Shown here piece by piece: positions 42,527-52,700 of a stretch of DNA of 64,000 nucleotides. The notes below the pieces were generated by a model. That model was not told the DNA's origin and made no database searches. It worked only from the letters and a program-made list of their open reading frames with translations. The stretch spans positions 1-64,000 of the forward strand of contig NZ_LZHQ01000008.1 in the NCBI RefSeq assembly GCF_001690655.1, given 5' to 3'. The stretch comes from Gilliamella sp. Occ3-1 (GTDB lineage: Bacteria; Pseudomonadota; Gammaproteobacteria; Enterobacterales; Orbaceae). The position numbers and the translations under genes are program-made. The stretch's first letter is position 1, and each line of letters begins with the position of its first letter.

Positions 42527-44044
42527 ATGACGAGAGGTGAAAAAGTAATAGCCTTTATTGAGCGATATTGCCGAGTCCCCGACGGCGAACACCTTGGCGA
42601 GCCGATGCAATTAGCTGATTTTCAGAAAAGGTTCATTTTAGATATTTATGATAATCCGCACGGTACGCATTCGGCGTATCTTAGTATCGCTAGAAAGAAC
42701 GGTAAGACTGGTTTAATTGCTGGGTTGTTGTTGGCGCACTTGGTTGGTCCCGAAGCTGTACAGAATTCGCAAATCGTAAGTGGAGCAATGAGCCGAGAGC
42801 AGGCTGCAATAGTCTTTGATTTAGCTGTTAAAATTGTGAATTTAAACCCTGAACTACAAAGAATTGTAAGGGTTGTACCAAGTGGGAAAAGGCTCTATGG
42901 TTTACTTTGCAACGTTGAATATAAAGCGTTAGCCGCTGAAGGAAAAACAGCACACGGACTATCGCCAATTCTTGCTATTTTGGATGAGGTAGGGCAAATA
43001 GTTGGACCAAGAAGCGATTTTGTTGATGCAATTACAACATCGCAGGGTGCACATAAAACACCATTACTCATTGCGATTAGCACACAAGCGGCTAATGATG
43101 CGGATTTATTTAGTGTGTGGCTTGATGATGCAAAAAACTCTAACGATCCACATATTGTTTCCCATGTGTATTCTGCTGAAAAAAATGCTGATGTGTTGGA
43201 TGAGGATGCGTGGAAAGCAGCAAACCCAGCCCTTGGTCTGTTTCGTTCCTATGACGATTTGAAGCGGCTTGCTAATGCCGCTAATCGAATGCCGAGCGAA
43301 GAAAACAAGTTCAGAAATTTAAACTTAAATCAAAGAGTATCCGTCGTTAGTCCTTTTGTTTCCCGCAATGTTTGGGAATCTTGCTCAGCCAAGCCGACGT
43401 CAGAAGATATCATTAGCTTTGCTGGACTTGATTTATCACAAAAGAATGACTTAACCGCATTCGTTGTTATATCAAAAACAAGTGATGGGCACTGGAACGT
43501 TCACCCGTATTTTTGGGCAACAGAAGTTGGCATACATGATCGTTCAAAACGGGACAGAGTGCCATACGATGTGTGGGCTAAACAAGGTTACTTAAGAACA
43601 ACGCCACGGGCATCTATTGATTATGAGTATCTAGTTAAAGAACTAGATGAAATCATCCAAGAATATAACATTTCTGCTATCGCCTTTGACCGATATCACA
43701 TTGATTTTTTAATCAAGGAATTTGAGCGAATTAATGTCAACCCACCACTGGTTAGGTTTGGTCAAGGCTTTAAAGATATGACGCCTGCTTTGTCGATTTT
43801 AGAAGATGAGCTTTTAAATGGAACTATCAGACACGGTAACCATCCGGTATTAACTATGTGTGCTGCTAATGCTGTTGTTACAAGGGATGAAGCGGACAAT
43901 AGGAAGTTCGATAAGCACAAAGCAACAGGGCGGATAGACGGAATGCAAGCGTTAGCTATGGCTTTTGGTGTAACAAATAAAGAAGATGAGTTGGAAAACA
44001 ATTTATCAGATCACATCCTAAACGTAGGAATACGGTCCTTATAA
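42527..44044 (+). CDS. terL: Terminase large subunit
   Basis: This is the DNA-packaging ATPase/nuclease, HK97 type. Walker A is ARKNGKTGLIAG (residues 55-66), Walker B is ILAILDEVGQI, and the C-terminal RNase H-like nuclease starts FAGLDLSQKNDLTAFVVIS with a second Asp in IAFDRYHIDFLI. At 505 residues it is normal length. It overlaps the portal start by one base (TAATG). Confidence 0.94.
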   Translation: MTRGEKVIAFIERYCRVPDGEHLGEPMQLADFQKRFILDIYDNPHGTHSAYLSIARKNGKTGLIAGLLLAHLVGPEAVQNSQIVSGAMSREQAAIVFDLAVKIVNLNPELQRIVRVVPSGKRLYGLLCNVEYKALAAEGKTAHGLSPILAILDEVGQIVGPRSDFVDAITTSQGAHKTPLLIAISTQAANDADLFSVWLDDAKNSNDPHIVSHVYSAEKNADVLDEDAWKAANPALGLFRSYDDLKRLANAANRMPSEENKFRNLNLNQRVSVVSPFVSRNVWESCSAKPTSEDIISFAGLDLSQKNDLTAFVVISKTSDGHWNVHPYFWATEVGIHDRSKRDRVPYDVWAKQGYLRTTPRASIDYEYLVKELDEIIQEYNISAIAFDRYHIDFLIKEFERINVNPPLVRFGQGFKDMTPALSILEDELLNGTIRHGNHPVLTMCAANAVVTRDEADNRKFDKHKATGRIDGMQALAMAFGVTNKEDELENNLSDHILNVGIRSL

Positions 44045-45258
44045 TGAAAATTTTTAATTTATTTAAACGTAAATCGCAAGCTAGCACCTCTTCTCAAGAG
44101 GTATCCGATTACATCGGCTTTTCACTAGATACTTACGCGGGTCGCAGAGTTAGCCCTGCCCTAGCTATGCAGTTAACGGCGGTGTTCGGTTGCGTGAGGG
44201 TATTAACAGAATCAGTTGGAATGCTACCTTGTCTTTTATATCAAGCGACCGATAACGGGCGCAAGAAAGCACCTAAAGAAAAACTGTACTCGCTTTTGTA
44301 CGTTGCACCAAACAACTATATGACGCCCCAAGAGTTTTGGGAATACTTGATTGGTTGTCTCTGCTTACGAGGTAACTTTTATGCTTACAAAGTAAAAGTA
44401 TTTGGTGAAGTTGTCGAGTTACTCCCGCTTTTACCTGGTAGTGTACAGCCTAAGCTTAATGAGAAATGGGAACCTGTTTATCAAGTCACATTTCCTGATG
44501 GCTCTTGTGATGTTTTATCGCAAGATGAAATTTGGCACGTGCGCACATTCTCAATGGATTCTTTGGTTGGACTAAGCCCGATTAGTTATGCGCGGCATGC
44601 GATAGGGCTAGGCTTAGCAACGGAAGAGCACGGATCTAGACTGTTCAGTAATGGCGCAGTATCAAGCGGCGTATTACAAACTGACCAAGTATTAACGGAT
44701 GAAGCGTACAAACGATTAAAAGACAATTTTCAAGAGCGTCATCAAGGTTTATCAAATGCACATAAGCCAATGATTCTAGAAATGGGTTTAAAGTGGAACA
44801 ACATCAGTATGTCCGCCGAAGATGCCCAATTTCTAGAAACAAGGAAATTTCAATTAGAGGAAATATGCAGAATATTCCGAGTGCCGATGCACATGGTGCA
44901 AAACACAGATAGGGCGACATTCAATAATATTGAAAATCTCGGCATGGGTTTTGTTAACTACTCATTAGTGCCATACCTAACACGTATTGAACAGCGCATA
45001 AATGTTGGTCTGGTTAATAAAGAAAAGCGAGGGCAATTTTATGCCAAATTCAATGTTGGAGCGTTATTGCGTGGCGATATGAAATCACGTTATGACTCAT
45101 ACGCCACAGGTATTAACTGGGGCATTTTGTCACCGAATGAGTGCCGAGATTTGGAAGAGCGTAACCCTAGGGAAGGTGGAGACATCTATCTAACCCCAAT
45201 GAATATGACTACTAAACCACAGGATAATAACAAAAATGCTAAACAAAAAGAGACTTGA
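44044..45258 (+). CDS. Portal protein (HK97 family)
   Basis: This 404-residue protein forms the dodecameric DNA channel at one capsid vertex. Signatures: VSPALAMQLTAVFGCVRVLT, NNYMTPQEFWEYLIG, HVRTFSMDSLVGLSPISYAR, and FRVPMHMVQNTDRATFNNIE. It overlaps the prohead protease gene by 23 bases. Confidence 0.93.
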   Translation: MKIFNLFKRKSQASTSSQEVSDYIGFSLDTYAGRRVSPALAMQLTAVFGCVRVLTESVGMLPCLLYQATDNGRKKAPKEKLYSLLYVAPNNYMTPQEFWEYLIGCLCLRGNFYAYKVKVFGEVVELLPLLPGSVQPKLNEKWEPVYQVTFPDGSCDVLSQDEIWHVRTFSMDSLVGLSPISYARHAIGLGLATEEHGSRLFSNGAVSSGVLQTDQVLTDEAYKRLKDNFQERHQGLSNAHKPMILEMGLKWNNISMSAEDAQFLETRKFQLEEICRIFRVPMHMVQNTDRATFNNIENLGMGFVNYSLVPYLTRIEQRINVGLVNKEKRGQFYAKFNVGALLRGDMKSRYDSYATGINWGILSPNECRDLEERNPREGGDIYLTPMNMTTKPQDNNKNAKQKET

Positions 45259-45889
45259 TATACCCTTTGAAATTAAGTCAATCAGTGATACAGGTGCGTT
45301 TACGGGCTACGGCTCGGTGTTCGGTGTAAAAGATAGTTATTCCGACATTGTGATTAAAGGTGCTTTTGCTAATTCGCTTAATAAGTGGAAAGAAAAAGGA
45401 CGTTTACCTGCACTCCTTTGGCAACACAAGATGGACGAACCTATCGGCTATTACACAAAAATGGTTGAGGACGATAACGGATTATACCTTGAGGGGCAGT
45501 TATTAATTGACGATGACCCACTCGCAAAACGAGCACATGCTCATATGAAAGCAAAATCATTATCGGGATTGTCAATTGGCTATATATTAAACGATTATGA
45601 TTATGACAAGGAAAAATCTGCATTCATTTTAAAGGATATTGACCTTTGGGAGGTTTCCGTTGTCACGTTCCCTGCCAATGATGAAGCAAGGATTGATAAC
45701 GTAAAAAGTATTTTCGAAAGTGGTGATATACCGCCGCCGAAAGAGATAGAAAGAGTGCTGCGCGACGTTGGACTCTCCAGAACTCAGGCAAAGGCGTTTA
45801 TGTCTGAGGGATACTCTTCACTAAAACAGCGAGATGTTAGTAATAGCGAAGAAAACGCATTAAAAATTTTAAAATCTATTTTTAACTAG
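45236..45889 (+). CDS. Prohead protease (HK97 family)
   Basis: This 217-residue serine protease (U35/S78 type) processes the capsid N-terminus during maturation. Blocks: GAFTGYGSVFGVKDSYSDIV, LPALLWQHKMDEPIGYY (catalytic His), LSGLSIGYILNDY (catalytic Ser) and DLWEVSVVTFPANDEA. The C-terminal ~60 residues are a linker-like tail. Order portal-protease-capsid is standard. Confidence 0.93.
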   Translation: MLNKKRLDIPFEIKSISDTGAFTGYGSVFGVKDSYSDIVIKGAFANSLNKWKEKGRLPALLWQHKMDEPIGYYTKMVEDDNGLYLEGQLLIDDDPLAKRAHAHMKAKSLSGLSIGYILNDYDYDKEKSAFILKDIDLWEVSVVTFPANDEARIDNVKSIFESGDIPPPKEIERVLRDVGLSRTQAKAFMSEGYSSLKQRDVSNSEENALKILKSIFN

Positions 45890-45902
45890 GAGATTATATA
45901 TT

Positions 45903-47126
45903 ATGGCAGTAGATCAAAAAGATGTTGAACTGGTCGCGCAAGAAATTAAAAATCAATTTGAGCAATTTAAAGCAACAAATGACAAGCGATTAGACGCTAT
46001 CTCACAAGAAAAAAGTGCATTAGCTGAAAGGGTTGAAACCTTAAATGGCAAATTATCAGAATTAGATAATGTAAAAAATGTGCTAGAAAACGAACTAAAA
46101 GAGGTCAAACGCCCTGCAGGCGGTAACAAACAAGCCTCAGCACATAAAGAAGCGTTTGCCATGTTCATCCGCAAAGGTGACGAACAAGGATTAGCCGAAC
46201 TGGAACGAAAAGCGATGCAAACTGGCGTTGATACTGACGGTGGTTTTGCAGTACCAGAAGAACTAAATACTGATATTTTAGCCGCATTGCGTGATGAAGT
46301 TGTGATGCGTCAAGAATGTACGGTAATGACGGTTGGAACACCTGATTGGAAAAAGCTAACCAGTAAAGGTGGCATTGCTAGTGGTTGGGTTGGTGAAACC
46401 GATGAGCGAACAGAAACAGGAACACCAAAACTCGGTGTTATTTCTCCTGTTTGGGGGGAAATTTACGGTAATCCGTACGCCACGCAAACCATGCTTGATG
46501 ATGCCTTTTTTAATGTTGAATCTTTTATTGTGAATGAGCTTTCTCAAGAATTTGCAGAAAAAGAAGAAGAGGCATTTACACTCGGTGACGGCAATAAAAA
46601 ACCGAAAGGCTTTTTAGCTTACGAAACTACAGCGCAAGCAGATAAAGATCGTGACTGGGGTAAATTGCAAAATGTTGTAGCAGGTGCGGCGAATTTAACA
46701 ACTGATGATATTGTGAAGTTAACTTACACACTGCGTAAAGTCTATCGTGCAGGTGCTAAATTTATGATGAACAATCAATCATTGTTAGCCGTTCGTTTAC
46801 TAAAAGATTCTAATGGTAACTACATCTGGCAACCGGGCTTACAAGTTGGCCAACCATCACTATTATCGGGTTTTGCTGTTGCTGAAAATGAGCAAATGCC
46901 TGATATCGGCGACAGCTCAGGCAAAGCACCAATCGCGTTCGGTAACTTCAAGCGTGGCTTTTATATCTTTGATCGCATTGGTATTCGTATGTTACGAGAC
47001 CCATACACTAAGAAGCCATTTGTTGGATTCTATACAACCAAACGTGTTGGCTCTATGTTGAATGATAGCAATGCTATTAAAGTGTTAACTATGCCAGCGG
47101 TTCAATCACGTTCAGCAAAATCTTAA
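45903..47126 (+). CDS. Major capsid protein (HK97 fold)
   Basis: At 407 residues, the N-terminal ~85 are a coiled-coil delta/scaffold domain (KNQFEQFKATNDKRLDAISQ, then ERVETLNGKLSELDNVKNVL) expected to be removed by the protease. The shell domain starts near MQTGVDTDGGFAVPEELNTD and includes AFTLGDGNKKPKGFLAY and GIRMLRDPYTKKPFVGFYTT. The ribosome binding site TAGGAGATTATATT precedes ATG. Confidence 0.95.
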   Translation: MAVDQKDVELVAQEIKNQFEQFKATNDKRLDAISQEKSALAERVETLNGKLSELDNVKNVLENELKEVKRPAGGNKQASAHKEAFAMFIRKGDEQGLAELERKAMQTGVDTDGGFAVPEELNTDILAALRDEVVMRQECTVMTVGTPDWKKLTSKGGIASGWVGETDERTETGTPKLGVISPVWGEIYGNPYATQTMLDDAFFNVESFIVNELSQEFAEKEEEAFTLGDGNKKPKGFLAYETTAQADKDRDWGKLQNVVAGAANLTTDDIVKLTYTLRKVYRAGAKFMMNNQSLLAVRLLKDSNGNYIWQPGLQVGQPSLLSGFAVAENEQMPDIGDSSGKAPIAFGNFKRGFYIFDRIGIRMLRDPYTKKPFVGFYTTKRVGSMLNDSNAIKVLTMPAVQSRSAKS

Positions 47127-47174
47127 CTGAAAAGACAAGGCCCTTTATTAAATAAAGGGCTTAGAGGTATATTT

Positions 47175-47492
47175 ATGGCTTTGCCCACAATTGAAGAGTT
47201 AAAAACTCATATAAACCTTGATCATGATGAAGATAACGCTTTATTGGCCACATATGCAAATGCCGCAAAAACAACAATTGAAAGTCATCTAAATCGGAAA
47301 TTATATAATGATTCCGTGCCTGATAGCGATTCAAATGGAATTGTTGTTAACGATGCAATCAAAGTTGCAATCTTGATGCTTGCCGGACACTGGTATGACA
47401 ATCGAGAAGCGGTAACAATTAACGGAAATGCGAGTGTTTTACCATTAGCTTATCAAATGTTGATTAACCCATACAGGATTATACCCATATGA
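47175..47492 (+). CDS. Head-tail connector (HK97 gp6-like)
   Basis: At 105 residues, it starts LPTIEELKTHINLDHDEDNA and has LLATYANAAKTTIESHLNRK and KVAILMLAGHWYDNREA. This is the DNA-packaging/connector family that forms a ring on the portal. It overlaps the head closure gene by 4 bases. Confidence 0.9.
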   Translation: MALPTIEELKTHINLDHDEDNALLATYANAAKTTIESHLNRKLYNDSVPDSDSNGIVVNDAIKVAILMLAGHWYDNREAVTINGNASVLPLAYQMLINPYRIIPI

Positions 47493-47839
47493 AAGCAGGT
47501 CGATTACGCAACGAAGTAACTTTTCAGAAGCAAATTAAACGTACAGACGAACTGGGACAACTAGTTAATGAATGGGTCGATGTGTGCACTGTACGAGCCG
47601 AAATTCGGGACGTGTCGGGGAAAGAGTATCAAAGCTCACAAGCTGAACAGGTGCAAACAGATTGTAAAATCTTAATTCGGTATAGAAACGATATTACTGC
47701 TGATATGCGTGCGCTGTGTAATGGAACTTATTACGACATTAAAGCGGTGCTTGAAGACGTAAAAAGGACAAGGCTTGAATTACCATGTCAAAAGGGTGTA
47801 CGTTATGATGAAACCCTCGTTATCAATAGCGGGATTTAA
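47489..47839 (+). CDS. Head closure protein
   Basis: This 116-residue protein of the phage head-tail adaptor/closure family starts MKAGRLRNEVTFQKQIKRTD and contains WVDVCTVRAEIRDVSGKEY. It closes the packaged head before tail joining. Its end overlaps the start of the HK97-gp10-like gene by 35 bases. Confidence 0.9.
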   Translation: MKAGRLRNEVTFQKQIKRTDELGQLVNEWVDVCTVRAEIRDVSGKEYQSSQAEQVQTDCKILIRYRNDITADMRALCNGTYYDIKAVLEDVKRTRLELPCQKGVRYDETLVINSGI

Positions 47840-48233
47840 AGAGCTTGAAGCTGATTTTAAGTTGCTTTCAAAGTCGGAACAACGCAAAGTATCAAAAAAA
47901 GCGGTTCGTGCTGGAGCAGTGGTTTTTCGTGACGCTATTCGTGCAAGTGCGCCTGTTCGAACTGGACGATTGAGGCGGTCTATTTCTGTGGATACAGCAA
48001 GAGGTTCGCTAACTGCTGGCGTGAAGTTTAAAAAAATTCGAGTTACAAAGAAATCAAAAAAAGGTAAAAGTAAAAAAACTTTGCCATTTTACTGGTGGAT
48101 GATCGAAAACGGAACGTCAAAAATGTCAGCACGTCCTTTTGTCCGCCCTGCTTTTGATGCAAATGTAAAAAAGGCAGAAGATGCAGCATTTAAACAGTAT
48201 TTAAAAGATATCGATGAGATTTTCTTAAAATGA
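47805..48233 (+). CDS. HK97 gp10-family tail completion protein
   Basis: At 142 residues, it has ISIAGFKELEADFK-type start (PSLSIAGFKELEADFKLLSK), then FRDAIRASAPVRTGRLRRSI and the conserved ARPFVRPAFDAN near the end. A basic insert (KSKKGKSKKT) lies mid-protein. The start is ATG 47805 or 47808; the longer frame from 47775 lies within the previous gene without added family sequence. Confidence 0.88.
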   Translation: MMKPSLSIAGFKELEADFKLLSKSEQRKVSKKAVRAGAVVFRDAIRASAPVRTGRLRRSISVDTARGSLTAGVKFKKIRVTKKSKKGKSKKTLPFYWWMIENGTSKMSARPFVRPAFDANVKKAEDAAFKQYLKDIDEIFLK

Positions 48234-48556
48234 TAGAAGCTAAAATTAACAACACACTAAAAACATTGTGCGACGGTCGTGTTAGTCCACTAGTTGCACC
48301 GTATGGGACTAGTCCGCCATATATGTGTTACACAAAAGTTTCAGAAGTTTATGACGATGTTATGGGCGGACAATCATCCGTTGAGTATTGTTTTCAAGTT
48401 GATATCTACGCAAAAACACTGCTCGAAGCTGAAACCATTAAACAACAGTCATACGAAAAACTGAAACTGTTAAAACCATTCAATATCACTAGTCGCCAAG
48501 ACTATGAAACCGAAACCGAGCTTTATCGCTCAACGTTAGAATTTTACATTCAATAA
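48230..48556 (+). CDS. DUF3168 tail terminator-type protein
   Basis: At 108 residues, DUF3168 (gp17-like) blocks are visible: VAPYGTSPPYMCYTKVSEV, YCFQVDIYAKTLLEAETI, then the C-terminal YRSTLEFYIQ strand. It caps the tail tube at the head-proximal end. It overlaps the preceding stop by 4 bases. Confidence 0.88.
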   Translation: MIEAKINNTLKTLCDGRVSPLVAPYGTSPPYMCYTKVSEVYDDVMGGQSSVEYCFQVDIYAKTLLEAETIKQQSYEKLKLLKPFNITSRQDYETETELYRSTLEFYIQ

Positions 48557-48576
48557 TAACCCATTTAACCATTTAT

Positions 48577-48598
48577 GCCGCTTAACTGCGGTTTTTTT
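48577..48598 (+). terminator. Hairpin inside the late operon
   Basis: GCCGC-TTAACT-GCGGT followed by seven Ts, between the tail terminator and tail tube genes. Late transcription under Q would read through; it may tune tube protein levels. Confidence 0.65.
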
Positions 48599-48616
48599 AT
48601 TTTTGGAGATATTAAT

Positions 48617-49096
48617 ATGCCAGAAGTTCAACAAGTACAAAGTGAATACACAAAAACAAGGGATGTCGGTGTTTTTGTTAGTAAAGATCCATCTCTTAAA
48701 TTTATCGCCTCAGCAACAGCAAAGCTTAGTCTAGAATGCACTGTAACCGATTACTCCATGACTGCGCCAGAAGGTGAGGAAATCGACGTATCGACACTTT
48801 CATCAATCACAAAAGAAACTATCAGCGGCTTGCCTGCAGAGGCAACGGTTTCAATGAATGCTAATTTTGTGATTGGTAACGCTGCACAGCAAGTATTACG
48901 TAAATCGTACGATACTGGGGATAACTACGCATTCCAGATCAAATATGAAGACGGTAGTTCAATCGACTGGATTGCGCGTGTAACTAGCTACGAGTTCAAA
49001 GGCGCGAAAAATGGTGTCGTAACAGGTTCTTTCTCATTCAAAGTGAAAGGGAAATTTGTGTTTAATGCTCCGTCTGTTAATCAAGGACAAAAATAA
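48617..49096 (+). CDS. Major tail tube protein
   Basis: At 159 residues, it starts MPEVQQVQSEYTKTRDVGVF with GGAGATATTA upstream; the longer frame from 48575 runs through the terminator hairpin and is rejected. The body resembles siphovirus tube proteins (LECTVTDYSMTAPEGEEIDV, then GSFSFKVKGKFVFNAP). It polymerises around the tape measure. It overlaps the chaperone start by one base. Confidence 0.88.
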   Translation: MPEVQQVQSEYTKTRDVGVFVSKDPSLKFIASATAKLSLECTVTDYSMTAPEGEEIDVSTLSSITKETISGLPAEATVSMNANFVIGNAAQQVLRKSYDTGDNYAFQIKYEDGSSIDWIARVTSYEFKGAKNGVVTGSFSFKVKGKFVFNAPSVNQGQK

Positions 49097-49467
49097 TGAA
49101 TTTAAAACAAATTATTACAGCAAAAAACTCAGGCTTTCGCACAAAAACGGTCCATGTCGCCGAGTGGGGTGTGGAGGTTACTATTCGTGAGCCTTTGCAC
49201 ACCGATTTTAATCGGTATATTAAGACAATCAAAGATATCACAGATAATGAAAAACTAACTGATCGCGAAAAAGATTTGTTAAACATTGAAGCGGAAGCAA
49301 CGCTATTTGCAACGGTTTTGCTTGATGATAACGGTGATTTTGTTTTCAGTAATGATATTGATGATTTAGTAAAAAGCTACGGTCCTGTTCACACTCGACT
49401 AGTAAATGAAGCTTTTAATCTACTTGGCTTGAAAAGCGAGCCGATAAAAGAGGCCGAAAAAAAGTAG
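49096..49467 (+). CDS. Tail assembly chaperone G
   Basis: This 123-residue protein (MNLKQIITAKNSGFRTKTVH, AEWGVEVTIREPLHTDFNRY) is the zero-frame product of the tail assembly chaperone locus. It ends EAEKK at a TAG directly after the slippery heptamer A AAA AAG. It binds the tape measure during tail assembly and is not in the finished virion. Confidence 0.88.
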   Translation: MNLKQIITAKNSGFRTKTVHVAEWGVEVTIREPLHTDFNRYIKTIKDITDNEKLTDREKDLLNIEAEATLFATVLLDDNGDFVFSNDIDDLVKSYGPVHTRLVNEAFNLLGLKSEPIKEAEKK

Positions 49468-49760
49468 AAAGCGATCCTGAGCTGTTTTTTAAGCTTAAAT
49501 TAGCATTAAGGCTCGGTAAAACTCTTGCCGAGCTTGAACAAACACTATCAGCAAGAGAATTTTACTACTGGGTCGCATTCGACAAATTAAACCCAATCGG
49601 CGACGAACGCCACGACTGGCACGCAGCACAGATATCTTCAAGCATTTATCGCTCACAAGGTGCAAAAGTCGAGTTTGACGACTGTTTGCTTAAATTCAAA
49701 GAAGAAAAGAAAGAGCCTGTCAGCATATTTGACGCGCTATCAAATTTACTTGGGAAATAA
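49096..49760 (+). CDS. Tail assembly chaperone GT (-1 frameshift fusion)
   Basis: Reading GAA AAA AAG with a -1 slip at A AAA AAG (49458-49464) continues as AEKKVESDPELFFKLKLALR and runs open for 98 codons to TAA at 49758-49760, ending DALSNLLGK. The T part includes AREFYYWVAFDKLNPIGDER and HDWHAAQISSSIYR, which are typical of T domains. Total about 221 residues. The tape measure follows 5 bases later. This reproduces lambda's G/GT arrangement with a different, dnaX-type slippery sequence. Confidence 0.88.
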
Positions 49761-49765
49761 ATAAA

Positions 49766-52700
49766 ATGGCAACATTGCGAGAATTGGCAATCCGAGTTAC
49801 AGCCGACTCATCATCATATCAACGAGAAATGAGTCGAGCATCACGACTTGGTACAGATTATTATAAAACAATGGAAGACCGTTCGAAGCGGTTTGATGCA
49901 TACATTGCTAGCAATAATCGCTCAGTTCAAGCAATGAATATGCAATTAACACAGCTAAAATCATCAGCATTAAGTGTAGCCACCGCATTTGCCGGTGGTT
50001 TTGCCTTTACTAGCATTGTCAATATGGCTGATGACTGGGGGCAAATGGCTGCTCGTGTCCGAATGGCGATAAATTCGGTGGAAGGCTCAGCTGATAATTA
50101 TGAGCAAGTGCAAGGTCGATTGCTTGAAATTAGTAACCGCAATGCTAAAGCAATTGAAGATTCACAAGAACTATACATTGCAACGGCATCATCAATGCGT
50201 GATCTGGGTTATAGCACAAACGACACGATCGACTTTATCGAGGCAATGTCAAACAGCTACACAATAAATGCAACTTCTGCTGATAAAGTGACAACAAGCA
50301 TTAATGCAATCACTAAATCGATGATCACAGGTAAGGTTAGCAGTAACGACTGGAAATCGATAATGGCATCTACACCGAATGTTGTTACAGCTCTGGCAAA
50401 CTCAACGGGTAAAGCCGAAGTAGTTATCAAACAACTCGGTATGAGCGGTCAAATATCAATGCGTCAATTAGCAGATGCAATGATAAAGGTGAAAGACGAA
50501 ACGGGCGCCATGGCGGACGGCATGGGTAATACAGTAAAAGATGGTTTTACTCAAGTTTCAAACAGCTTCAAATCGTTAATCGGTGAGATAAATAGCAACA
50601 TGGGGGTTACACAAAGTGTTGCTAGTGGTTTGAAAGTCGTCGCGGACAATATTCATTTGGTTACTGGTGCTGGCGCAGTTTTAACTGCCGCAGGATTATC
50701 ACGATATTTTAGCGGACTTTCGCTATCTGTTTTTAATGCAACAAAGACAACATTAGCAAATAGAGCTGCACAAATATCTCAAGCTCAGGCGCAACTAGCA
50801 GCAGTTAAAAGCTTGAAATTAAAAGCAGTTGCAGAAGTAAACGCTGCTCGATTTGAAGCGCAACGTGCTGTTGGTTTAAAAGCAAGTCTTGTTGCGCAAA
50901 ATAATTTAACAGCAGCTATTAATCGTCAAACACAAGCAAATAATGCGCTAGCTGCTGCACAAACAAAAGTAAATGTATTAACTAGTAAATTTAATTTGTT
51001 ATCCCGTGCAGGTAGCGGTTTATTAGGTATGCTCGGTGGTCCACTTGGTTTAGCTACGACATTGTTATCCGTCGGTGCGGCATTTTTTGCAATGGGCGAC
51101 GGCGCAGACAAAGCCAAAAAGCCGCTTGAAGAATTACAATTGCCTGTTGACGAACTTCTCGCTAAATTTAAAGAATTAGATAAAGGTAAGCAACAATCAA
51201 TAACATCAGAATTAACATTAAAAGTTGATGCAGACTCTAAAAGAGTTGATGATGAAATAGATAACCTGCAAAAACAACTTGAAAAAAAATTTAAAACGGC
51301 TTGGAAAGCTAACGGCAATTATTCAGTTCAACGGATTGTTACAAAGGAAGACCAATCTGCCATACATGACTATATTGATCAATTTAAAGCGCTAAAAAAA
51401 TCATATGACGAAGGAGCTATAAGTAAGCATGATTTTGGTAACAAGGTCGGTGAGCTTAATGAAAAATTTGCAGATGCGGTTGGAAAAGGGCAGGAATTTA
51501 AAACAGTATTGGGAAGTATGACATCGGCTGTGCATTCATCAATAGATGCTTTGGCAGAAAACAAAGAAAAAATGGATGCGGTGGGCAAAGCCTCGGCTGA
51601 AACAGCAACAGAAATAAAGTTACTTGATGTAGCTGATTTTCCAAATTTAGAAAATCAACTTGGCGTACTTAGTCAGCAACTTGATGTAAACAAAGTTAAG
51701 TCAGAAAGTGGAGCAGAGGCGGCATTTGTGCTTGCTGGGCTACAACGAGCTGCAGGAGATGCTGCTATTGAACACGCAGCTGATTTAATTGCATTAGCAA
51801 AAGGTCAGGAGCTAACTGGCAAAATGTCAGAAGAACTTACTGAAAAGCTTAGATTATATACAAAAAATCTACGTGAAAGCTTCAAGCTACAAGAGGGCTT
51901 CAAACACTCAAAAACGATCAAGAGCGCAGCAGAGCTGTATAAGTCGCAGTTAGACAAACTAAATAGTCAAATCAACGCTTACACTGATATCACTGAGCTA
52001 CAAAAAATCCGCAGGCAATTATCGGAAGGGGAATTAAGTAAGCTAACTGATATTCAAAAGAAAGCATTAGAATCAAAAGCTATCGAGTTAGATAAGCTAA
52101 ATGCGCAAAAAGAATATAAATCAATAATGGATTCTTTGCGCACTCCAGCGGAGCAACAGCTAGATACTTACAAGCAGCATTTATCTGTCATTGAAAAAGC
52201 AAACCTATCATTAAAAGAACGTGAAGAAATGCTTAATAGAATGGCTAAAAAAGCAGCTGAATCCGCACCGTCATTTAGCTATCACAATTCTTACAATGGG
52301 CTTGGTAGTGATTTACTGAATGTAGCTGAAGATGATAAAAAATTACGCGACTGGAATGAGAAACAGCTACAAATTCAAAATGACTTATTATCACAAAAGC
52401 TAATTAGTCAGCAAGAATATGCAGATGCTGTCGTTAAGATTGAAGAAACTATGCAACAAAAACAAAAGGATATTCAGTCTGCATACACACTCGCAACACT
52501 TGGCACATTCTCATCATTAACTGGCTCGATTGCTGATATGTTTAAAGAAACTGCTGGTGAATCATCTGCAGCATACAAAGTGATGTTTCTTGCTAGTAAA
52601 GCCTCGGCTATTGCACAAGCAATGATTAGCACCGAAGTTGCTGCCGCAAAAGCACTTGAATTAGGTCCAATAATGGGTGTTCCTGCCGCCTCATTAATTC

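Noticed and set aside
50926..51318. 130-codon antisense frame within the tape measure gene
   Set aside because: Composition is the mirror of alanine/lysine-rich helices; no promoter, ribosome binding site or domain.
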